DNA of 28,246 nt from CAYVSF01 sp046482855 (lineage in GTDB: Bacteria > Bacteroidota > Bacteroidia > Bacteroidales > UBA12077). Below are positions 23,061-28,246 of this stretch, piece by piece (within the stretch, counting starts at the first letter, position 1; every line of letters starts with the position of its first letter). Location: positions 1 through 28,246 of the forward strand of contig JAWOEH010000042.1 of assembly GCA_046482855.1 (NCBI GenBank), read 5' to 3'. The translations under genes and the position numbers were made by a program. The notes beneath the pieces were generated by a model, which had not been told where the DNA came from, searched no databases, and saw nothing but the letters and a program-made list of their open reading frames with translations.

Positions 23061-23438
23061 ATAGTTGGCCTGTTTATCCTCTGTTTTGTTTAGCAGGTTT
23101 TTCATTTCGGACATCTGAAACCGTTCAAGAATCAAGACATCTTTAAGTTCCTTAGAAAGGGTCTTAATAAAGGCTTCGGGTACATCCCTACTATCCAGCA
23201 ACATTATTTCCTTCAAGGCATATTTTGATTGGGGATCAACATTTAAGCCAATAATTTTGGGGTTGAGTTGCAGGTATTTTTTTAAAAAAACAGGAAATTT
23301 ATAGCTTCGTTCAATATCCTGAATTACCTTATCCGGGGTACCGAGATCTACTTCAGCTATTTCCAGAAAAATCTGGCTTTCAACTAATCTTTCAGTGCGA
23401 ATGGTAAAAGCCTTTTTTGATTGTCCGCTTTTATGCAT
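23043..23438 (-). CDS. Hypothetical protein, probable C-terminal remnant of an acyltransferase-like gene
   Basis: An open frame of 131 residues. The first six codons (MHKSGQ) lie within the terminal repeat of the MITE-like element at 23422-23601, so the annotated start is not ancestral. The rest, especially FPVFLKKYLQLNPKIIGLNV followed by DPQ and IMLLDSRDVP, resembles the end of the GNAT/OlsB-type or hemolysin-like acyltransferases of this phylum, where a final lysine-rich KxYL..xxK(I/L)xGxNVDP segment occurs. That resemblance is from memory and is tentative. No upstream coding part exists: the AI-2E-family gene ends only about 48 bp beyond the element. Best read as a truncated pseudogene or a small gene re-started by the element. 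Its 3' end carries the B12 operon promoter. Confidence 0.5.
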   Translation of the reverse strand: MHKSGQSKKAFTIRTERLVESQIFLEIAEVDLGTPDKVIQDIERSYKFPVFLKKYLQLNPKIIGLNVDPQSKYALKEIMLLDSRDVPEAFIKTLSKELKDVLILERFQMSEMKNLLNKTEDKQANYFALSE

Positions 23439-23601
23439 AAGAGGCTGTTATTATGCAGAAAATCAATTATTTGCCCCAGACCCTGAAGGGTGTAATTGAT
23501 TTTCTTCTCTCCTTTTAGGGTACGGGGCAATAGAAGAACCGCAGCGAAGCGGAGCTCGACGAAGTCAAAATGAAGAAATGCATTATGCATAAAAGCGGAC
23601 A
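23422..23601. mobile_element. MITE-like nested palindromic element (about 180 bp)
   Basis: Perfect 19-bp terminal inverted repeats: TGTCCGCTTTTATGCATAA at 23422-23440 and its complement at 23583-23601. Inside are two further nested inverted repeats: GAAAATCAATTA (23459-23470) with TAATTGATTTTC (23493-23504), and TTGCCCC..ACCCT (23471-23484) with AGGGT..GGGGCAA (23517-23530). It has no transposase. Near-identical direct repeats, AAGCCTTTTTTGA at 23408-23420 and a copy with one extra T at 23607-23620, lie just outside and may be a target duplication or part of the element. Structure is that of a non-autonomous repeat element; copies elsewhere in the genome cannot be tested here. Confidence 0.6.
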
Positions 23602-23647
23602 TACAGAAGCCTTTTTTTGAACTGGAGAAATTCTAAGAAAAATGAGA

Positions 23648-24775
23648 TTATTTCTGATCGTTCTTAAAAAAACGGCTGAGGCGATAACGATCTTCGTCTA
23701 GATCTTTCATAAACCGATCCCCCTCTTTGTGAAGCTTGTCACTCATGAGTAAGCCAACGGGTTTGAGCATGTCTACATTGTCGAATATTACTTTCATAAT
23801 GGCTGTGATGGGCAAGGCCAGCACAATCCCAGCGATGCCCCAGATGGCGCCCGCAATAAAAATGGAGATGATGGCCACAAAAGGATTAATTCGTACACTG
23901 GAGCCTACAACAAAAGGGGTAATAAAATTGCCTTCAATCTGTTGTACCGTAAAGTAGAGAGCTACAACGGCCAAAGGTTGCCACCACGAGGTGGCTGTGG
24001 CTACTGCATATAAAAAAGGAAGCAAACCTCCGATAGTGGTGCCTATATAGGGAATAATGCTCAAAAATGCGGCTAAAACGGCCCAGAAAATGGGGTGCTT
24101 AATGCCGATAATCCACAATCCAAAGCTGTTAAGGATAGCCAATATTAGAATCACTGTGGACAGGCCATATAAATAATGGCGAATGAGCCACTGAATATGA
24201 TGCAACAATTTTTGTCCCTTATTTCGGTACAGTGGCTGCATCTGTATCAGTAGAAAATTTCGAAAACCTTGTCGGTAAAGTAGAAAAAAGAAAAGAAAAA
24301 GCAGCACCAGAAAAAAATTGAAAATGGCCGTGGTTGAGGTGTTAATCCCTCCTTTGAAAAAGGCCAACGGAGCATCCACTACTCTGGAAAAATTGCTTTT
24401 AATCCAAGTGTAGGTATCAACCTTTGATACATCAAAAGTTTCGTTGAGCCAGGTAAATATGTCGTCAATACTGCTTTTCAGGTTGCTGGTAATGGAGGTT
24501 AGGTTGCTAAATACCTCGGTAAGCTGCAAGGAGAAAAAACTAATAATGCCTGCAATGGGAATAATTATCGTGAGCATGGCCAGTAAAATACTGAGCGATT
24601 TTACCGGAATAAATTTGTCGTAAACGGCGCATAGAGGTTGCAACATCACAGCCAGGATAGCAGCAAAAACCAGAGGTACCAGTATGAATTTTCCGATGAT
24701 CAGCAGATAGGTACTCAGGAATAGGGTTATCAATAAGTAGGCAGTACGTTGTGCGTTCCAAATGGGAGCTTTCAT
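23648..24775 (-). CDS. AI-2E/PerM-family membrane transporter
   Basis: A 375-residue polytopic membrane protein of the AI-2E transporter (PerM/YdiK/TqsA) family. Two hydrophobic helices start the protein, followed by the soluble-looking region (about 80-150), then a long run of helices with the family motifs PYIGTTIGGLLP and QQIEGNFITPFVVGSSVRINP and a GIAGIVLALPITAIMKV end. Members include autoinducer-2 exporters and Na+/H+ antiporter-like proteins, so the substrate is unassigned. The charged C-terminal tail is about 30 residues. It follows the YciH-like gene on the same strand after 80 nt. Confidence 0.9.
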   Translation of the reverse strand: MKAPIWNAQRTAYLLITLFLSTYLLIIGKFILVPLVFAAILAVMLQPLCAVYDKFIPVKSLSILLAMLTIIIPIAGIISFFSLQLTEVFSNLTSITSNLKSSIDDIFTWLNETFDVSKVDTYTWIKSNFSRVVDAPLAFFKGGINTSTTAIFNFFLVLLFLFFFLLYRQGFRNFLLIQMQPLYRNKGQKLLHHIQWLIRHYLYGLSTVILILAILNSFGLWIIGIKHPIFWAVLAAFLSIIPYIGTTIGGLLPFLYAVATATSWWQPLAVVALYFTVQQIEGNFITPFVVGSSVRINPFVAIISIFIAGAIWGIAGIVLALPITAIMKVIFDNVDMLKPVGLLMSDKLHKEGDRFMKDLDEDRYRLSRFFKNDQK

Positions 24776-24855
24776 AACAGGTTCTTTTGACTTGGTTAGT
24801 GCAGAATAGACTGAGAATCAATGAGCGTTATTTTATGCTCAGGAGAGCGGCTGTA

Positions 24856-25200
24856 TTAGCCGCCTTTTTTTACTGTTTTGTAGCCTTTTTGGCTTAATAA
24901 CTCCATTACTTTTTGGCGCATATCTCCTTGTATAATAATCTCTCCCTCTTTTGCCGAGCCACCAACTCCACATTTTGTTTTAAGATCTTTTGCCAGAGCT
25001 TTCAGGTCGTCTTCATTCCCCACAAAGCCTTCGATAAGCGTAACTGCTTTCCCTTTTCTCTTCTTCTTATCCAATGATACGTAGAGCTTTTGTTGTGCAG
25101 GGGGTAGTGTTTCCTGCTCCTTTTGTTCATTATAGTTATAGTCAAACTGGGAGTTGGTACTGTAAACAACTCCCAGTTTATCTTTCCAATCTTTTGCCAT
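24856..25200 (-). CDS. SUI1/eIF1-family translation factor (YciH-like)
   Basis: A 114-residue protein with a SUI1 fold in its C-terminal two thirds: KAVTLIEGFVGNEDDLKALAK, LKTKCGVGGSAKEGEIIIQGD and the final KVMELLSQKGYK helix. Bacterial YciH homologues of eukaryotic eIF1 are thought to affect start-codon fidelity or stress translation. Its start lies within the end of the DUF3820 gene (23-nt overlap), so the two are coupled. A stem formed by its last codons (24847-24863) followed by T residues points to the plus strand and is probably coincidental. Confidence 0.93.
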   Translation of the reverse strand: MAKDWKDKLGVVYSTNSQFDYNYNEQKEQETLPPAQQKLYVSLDKKKRKGKAVTLIEGFVGNEDDLKALAKDLKTKCGVGGSAKEGEIIIQGDMRQKVMELLSQKGYKTVKKGG

Positions 25201-25429
25201 AGTTTTTGATTAATGGTTTAAACAAATATTCCAGCCCATTGAGTTTTATTTCATAAAGGGAATTAAGCAACATGCCTAATCTGCCTGCAGGAAATCCTTT
25301 TTGCCGGAACCACACCAAATAGGGTTCAGGCAGTTTGTATAAGGGGATGCCTTTATATTTACCAAACGGCATGGGCATCTCTACTAAATCGGTCAATACC
25401 TTTCTGTCCGGGCCTGATAGTTCATTCAT
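25178..25429 (-). CDS. DUF3820-family small protein
   Basis: An 83-residue protein of the DUF3820 family, recognised from MPFGKYKGIPLYKLPEPYLVWF (the FGKYKG and LP.YL.WF landmarks) and the following GRLG..L.S..EIK.NGLE region. Function is not established; some members are annotated as quorum-regulated factors. It overlaps the YciH-like gene by 23 nt. A palindrome at 25432-25453 begins 2 nt from its start codon. Confidence 0.88.
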   Translation of the reverse strand: MNELSGPDRKVLTDLVEMPMPFGKYKGIPLYKLPEPYLVWFRQKGFPAGRLGMLLNSLYEIKLNGLEYLFKPLIKNYGKRLER

Positions 25430-25431
25430 CT

Positions 25432-25453
25432 TTTTGTATGTATTTATACAAAA
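25432..25453. repeat. Palindrome adjoining the DUF3820 start codon
   Basis: TTTTGTAT (25432-25439) pairs with ATACAAAA (25446-25453) across a 6-nt loop. It overlaps the candidate -7 element of the DUF3820 promoter and the immediate leader, so it could be an operator or a hairpin that limits initiation. Confidence 0.4.
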
Positions 25454-25478
25454 TAACGACTAGCAGAGCAAAAACAAA
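25449..25478 (-). promoter_or_regulatory. Candidate promoter for DUF3820-yciH-AI-2E genes
   Basis: On the minus strand TTTG (25475-25478) is followed after 18 nt by TTATTTTG (25449-25456; one mismatch to TAnnTTTG), about 20 nt before the start codon. Confidence 0.35.
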
Positions 25479-25589
25479 AGCATTCGGGCTTTTTTTTGTT
25501 GCGATTTTATGAACCTGGTGGTGTCTCCTAATTTCTTTTTATTCGGTAAGATCTTTTTCCATCGTATTCCGGGCCTTTAACAGAGATGT

Positions 25590-25623
25590 GCTCTCCCTTT
25601 GGTTGGATAACAAAAGGGAGAGC
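25590..25623 (-). repeat. 11-bp hairpin downstream of the oxidoreductase gene
   Basis: GCTCTCCCTTT (25590-25600) pairs with 25613-25623 across a 12-nt loop, about 30 nt after the oxidoreductase stop codon. There is no T-tract on either strand, so it is a weak candidate for a transcript 3' end. Confidence 0.45.
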
Positions 25624-25652
25624 CATATAAGTGTGCGGAAGTGTAATGAGGC

Positions 25653-26651
25653 TTATACTTTAACAATAAGTTTGCCCGTATTTTCGCCATGGAAAAGGCC
25701 GATAAACGCTTCAGGCAGTTTTTCAAAGCCATCCACGAGTGTCTCTTTGTTTTTGATCTTGCCTTCCTTGAGCCATTGTGCCAATTGCTGACGCGCCTGA
25801 TCTGCCTGCTCAAGGTAATCGCGAACGATGAACCCCTTTATAAGCGTACGTTGCTTAAGTAAGCGTGGCTGTATGCGTGGGCCGGTGGGCATAGAGGTTT
25901 CGTTGTAGAGCGATATTTGCCCGCAAAGCGGAATGCGCGAGAATGGATTTAGCTCCTGAATAACTGCGTCGGAGATGGGGCCGCCCACATTGTCGAAATA
26001 GACGTCTACGCCTTTGGGAGCTGTACGCTGAATGGCGGTCCGCAAATCGGATTCTGCTTTGTAGTTAAAGGCTTCGTCAAACCCTAATTCATGTTTTAGG
26101 AAGTCAACTTTCTCCGGACTTCCGGCTATACCTACCACATGGCAGCCCTTTAGTTTGGCAATTTGCCCTACCACCATGCCTACAGCTCCTGCAGCAGCTG
26201 AAACCACCACTGTTTCACCTTTTTGGGGTTTGCCAATATCCAATAGCCCAAAGTAAGCTGTGATACCCGTGAGTCCTAGAATACCTAAAAAGTATTGGGG
26301 CGGAGCCAAATTCGGGTCAATTTTTTGTACACTCTCGGCTGTCACTACTTGCTCTTTTTGCCAGGGAAGCATACCCCAAACCCAATCGCCCTCTTTTAGC
26401 GTATCTGATTTTGAGCCCAGCACTTCTCCAATCATACCCCCGTCAATTGGCTCGCCAACCTCATAAGGGGGAACATAGGATCGGGCTGTTGTCATCCTTC
26501 CCCGCATGTAGGGATCAACTGAGAAGAACTTTCCTCTGATTAATACCTCTCCCTCTTGGGGTGAAGGAACTGATACCTCTTGAAACGTAAAGTTTTGCTT
26601 CTTCGGCATCCCTTCGGGTCTCTCTTTAAGAATTATTTGTTGTGTTTTCAT
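25653..26651 (-). CDS. NADP-dependent oxidoreductase, MDR superfamily (CurA/PTGR-like)
   Basis: A 332-residue zinc-independent medium-chain reductase of the CurA/YncB and prostaglandin reductase group, which reduces carbon-carbon double bonds of enones and aldehydes with NADPH. Landmarks: FSVDPYMRGRM (about 43-53), GLTGITAYFGL in the middle, the nucleotide-binding AAAGAVGMVVGQIAK, DVYFDNVGG and the C-terminal LPEAFIGLFHGENTGKLIVKV. The start at 26651 is preferred over 26678 because the core begins MKTQQIILKERPEG as in homologues. The natural substrate cannot be stated. Transcribed divergently from the carboxylase gene. Confidence 0.93.
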   Translation of the reverse strand: MKTQQIILKERPEGMPKKQNFTFQEVSVPSPQEGEVLIRGKFFSVDPYMRGRMTTARSYVPPYEVGEPIDGGMIGEVLGSKSDTLKEGDWVWGMLPWQKEQVVTAESVQKIDPNLAPPQYFLGILGLTGITAYFGLLDIGKPQKGETVVVSAAAGAVGMVVGQIAKLKGCHVVGIAGSPEKVDFLKHELGFDEAFNYKAESDLRTAIQRTAPKGVDVYFDNVGGPISDAVIQELNPFSRIPLCGQISLYNETSMPTGPRIQPRLLKQRTLIKGFIVRDYLEQADQARQQLAQWLKEGKIKNKETLVDGFEKLPEAFIGLFHGENTGKLIVKV

Positions 26652-26704
26652 TGTGTTTGCTGTTTTTTTATGCAACACCTATCAGCACTTAAAGTTTAGT
26701 GAAT

Positions 26705-26731
26705 GGGCAAAAGCTTTGCTTTTATTTGCCC
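26705..26731. repeat. Hairpin in the oxidoreductase leader
   Basis: GGGCAAA (26705-26711) pairs with TTTGCCC (26725-26731); an alternative inner pairing AAAAGC/GCTTTT is also possible. It falls between the candidate promoter and the start codon. Confidence 0.4.
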
Positions 26732-26739
26732 GGAATTAG

Positions 26740-26772
26740 TAAAACTATTCTTCAAAAAAATCTTTAGTCAAT
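26740..26772 (-). promoter_or_regulatory. Candidate promoter of the oxidoreductase gene
   Basis: On the minus strand ATTG (26769-26772), 21 nt, TAGTTTTA (26740-26747; last base differs from TAnnTTTG). Predicted leader is about 80 nt. Confidence 0.3.
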
Positions 26773-27048
26773 TGTTTTGTGAAGATCCTGAGGGTTTTAT
26801 TCGCTTTTAAAATAGGGGTAGAACGGCTCAATTCTAGGAGGTTAATATTCTTGCTCATCTTTTTAATAGCCACATCATGGCTTTTTTGTTTTCTCTTTTC
26901 GAAGCTTTAAGGGTAAGAGAAAAACGACATGCGATTTCAGATGTTGCTTACTACCTCTCACTCAATAGCAATGAAGGAAATTTTTGTGTGAACCTTTTAA
27001 CAATTCTCATGGTTTGCTGTTGTTATGTAAAATCAATCTAAATAATTT
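26773..27048. other. Divergent intergenic region before the carboxylase gene
   Basis: No gene is seen. A short stem AGCCA/TGGCT (26868-26882) followed by TTTTTTGTTTTC could be a weak plus-strand terminator or attenuator. No convincing promoter for the carboxylase gene was found. Confidence 0.35.
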
Positions 27049-28080
27049 GTGAAGGTATTGGATACACATATCGGGAAGCTAAGCACTACACAGAGGCAAA
27101 CCAATGGGCAGGATTGGTCGGAGCTTATTGCCGATTTGAATGTTCGTTTATCCCGGGTGGAGACAGGAGGCGGAACGAAAGCACGCGAAAAACATCAACA
27201 CCGAGGAAAGCTGTTGGTACGCGATCGTATTGATATGCTTGTGGATGTCGGAACAGCCTTTTTGGAATTAAGCCCTTTGGCAGCGGAAGAGCAGTATGAC
27301 AATGCTTTTCCTGCTGCCGGTATTGTAACCGGCATTGGTCAGGTGGCAGGCCACACAGTTGTGGTTATTGCCAACGATGCAACTGTGAAAGGAGGTACTT
27401 ATGTACGCGAAACTATAAAGAAACATATACGGGCCTTGGAAATTGCGATGGAGAACCGACTGCCCGCGATTTATCTGGTGGATAGCGGAGGCATTTTCCT
27501 GCCTGAGCAAGCGCAGGTATTTCCTGATAAAGAGGACTTTGGGCGCATCTTTTTTATGCAGGCCCGACTATCGGCCGGAGCCATTCCTCAACTGGCAATT
27601 GTTATGGGTTCTTGCACGGCTGGTGGGGCCTATGTACCGGCCATGAGCGATGAAGCTATCATTGTGAAAGATCAGGGCACCGTATTCATTGGTGGACCGC
27701 CTCTGGTAAAAGCTGCCACGGGCGAGGAGGTAACAGATGAGGAATTGGGAGGTGGCGATGTACATGCCCGCATTAGTGGCGTTGTGGATCACCTGGCCGA
27801 AAACGACGCCGATGCACTGCAAATGTGTAGGAGCATAGTACAAACTTTTCCGGAACCTTCGTTGCACGGACCTAAGCTTCGTAGCCCTTTTGAACAGCCC
27901 CGATATCCGGCAGAGGAACTGCAGGAGCTTATTGCTGTAGAAGGAAAAACGCCTGTTGATGCCCACGAAATTATCGCTCGTTTGGTGGACGGAAGTGAAT
28001 TTCAGCCTTTTAAGGAGATGTATGCACCTACGATAGTTACGGGGTTTGCCTACATCGAAGGGCAATTGGCCGGGGGATAA
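27049..28080 (+). CDS. Truncated acyl-CoA carboxylase carboxyltransferase beta subunit (methylcrotonyl-CoA type)
   Basis: The N-terminal 343 residues of a biotin-dependent acyl-CoA carboxylase beta subunit, most like methylcrotonyl-CoA carboxylase MccB/LiuB, which moves CO2 from carboxybiotin to an acyl-CoA in leucine breakdown. A GTG start at 27049 is used. Landmarks: GGG-KAREKHQHRGKLLVRDRID (about 40-62), FLELSPLAAEEQYD, NDATVKGGTYVRETIKKHIR, YLVDSGGIFLPEQ, GSCTAGGAYVPAMSDEAI and GTVFIGGPPLVKAATGEEV. Family members are about 510-560 residues. Here the frame stops right after the TGFAYIEGQLAG segment, where homologues continue into the second crotonase-like half (GI.ANNG...). The missing ~190 residues are not found in other frames, and base composition changes abruptly, so the gene appears interrupted rather than frameshifted. 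Probably non-functional alone. Confidence 0.88.
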   Translation: MKVLDTHIGKLSTTQRQTNGQDWSELIADLNVRLSRVETGGGTKAREKHQHRGKLLVRDRIDMLVDVGTAFLELSPLAAEEQYDNAFPAAGIVTGIGQVAGHTVVVIANDATVKGGTYVRETIKKHIRALEIAMENRLPAIYLVDSGGIFLPEQAQVFPDKEDFGRIFFMQARLSAGAIPQLAIVMGSCTAGGAYVPAMSDEAIIVKDQGTVFIGGPPLVKAATGEEVTDEELGGGDVHARISGVVDHLAENDADALQMCRSIVQTFPEPSLHGPKLRSPFEQPRYPAEELQELIAVEGKTPVDAHEIIARLVDGSEFQPFKEMYAPTIVTGFAYIEGQLAGG

Positions 28081-28093
28081 CTTTAAAGAGAAG

Positions 28094-28246
28094 ATGACTA
28101 ATTATAAAAGGATTATAGATTTTAAAAAACATAATATCGAATATTGTAAAGATGAAAAACAACGAATTAATGATAGAATTAGAGTACAGGAAAATGTAAT
28201 TAAACGTTTAAAAGAAACTCAAGCTAATGCGTTAAAAGTATTTGGT
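28094..28246 (+). CDS. Unidentified AT-rich partial gene at the window edge
   Basis: An open frame from an ATG at 28094, preceded by AAAGAG, running 51 codons off the window. The product is Lys/Ile/Asn/Glu-rich and helical, with coiled-coil-like spacing (beginning MTNYKRIIDFKKHNIEY). I do not recognise the family. By hand count the 166 bases from 28081 are about 23% G+C, against roughly half in the carboxylase gene just upstream. The gene begins 13 nt after the premature stop of that gene, which suggests it is the first gene of an inserted element. It could be a mobile-element, defence or toxin-type protein; nothing visible decides. Confidence 0.5.
   Translation, partial: MTNYKRIIDFKKHNIEYCKDEKQRINDRIRVQENVIKRLKETQANALKVFG

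Noticed and set aside
24847..24871. GC stem plus T-run at the end of the YciH-like gene as a terminator
   Set aside because: The T-run follows the stem only on the plus strand, where no gene ends. On the minus strand the A-rich part is coding (KKGG), so it is probably coincidental.
1..28246. CRISPR array, tRNA or rRNA genes, complete insertion sequence with transposase
   Set aside because: No regularly spaced direct repeats, cloverleaf-like sequence, rRNA sequence or transposase motifs were found by eye on either strand.

Overview
The window comes from a Bacteroidota genome, probably a marine or anaerobic Marinilabiliales/Cytophagales-type bacterium; no genus can be named from the sequence. 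The signs are a SusC/SusD outer-membrane pair, a BtuB-BtuG vitamin B12 uptake pair, start-proximal A-rich leaders, and several promoters of the Bacteroidota type (-33 TTTG, about 19-21 nt, -7 TAnnTTTG). Most of the window is dense, mid-GC chromosomal sequence. No tRNA, rRNA or CRISPR array was seen.

Layout. Positions 163-3024 (+) hold an AsmA-like envelope protein with a long coiled-coil tail. Positions 3563-8041 (-) hold an isolated SusD/SusC pair with its own terminator and promoter. Positions 8409-10652 (-) encode a membrane hybrid histidine kinase, and 10803-11150 (-) encode ribosomal protein L19 (rplS) with a strong terminator. Positions 11821-13683 (+) encode a GAF-PAS-AAA+-Fis activator of sigma-54. 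Just downstream lie two identical 17-bp dyads, a near-consensus sigma-54 promoter and a compact structured transcript ending in an intrinsic terminator. A radical SAM gene follows at 14142-15098 (+) with its own housekeeping-type promoter. Convergent with it is a small restriction-modification unit: a D12-class adenine methylase and a 148-residue PD-(D/E)XK nuclease (15095-16496, -).

Vitamin B12 block (16549-23060, -). A textbook promoter leads directly into a cobalamin riboswitch, followed by btuB, btuG, cobU, cobT, cobS and cobC. BtuG and BtuB capture and import corrinoid. CobU activates cobinamide, CobT activates the lower-ligand base, CobS joins the two halves and CobC handles the ribazole phosphate. 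This is corrinoid salvage and nucleotide-loop assembly, not full de novo synthesis.

Positions 23043-25429 (-) contain a gene remnant whose 5' end lies in a MITE-like nested palindrome, an AI-2E/PerM-family membrane protein, a SUI1/YciH translation factor and a DUF3820 protein. Positions 25653-26651 (-) encode an MDR-family NADP-dependent oxidoreductase. Positions 27049-28080 (+) are the N-terminal two thirds of an acyl-CoA (methylcrotonyl-CoA type) carboxylase beta subunit. It stops abruptly and is followed at once by very AT-rich DNA with a new reading frame that runs off the window, which looks like an insertion boundary.

Most interesting: (i) the putative sigma-54-dependent small RNA next to its presumptive NtrC-family activator, an arrangement comparable to LuxO/Qrr in Vibrio; (ii) the interrupted carboxylase gene with the AT-rich insert; (iii) the MITE-like element; (iv) a structured 235-nt spacer inside the B12 operon.
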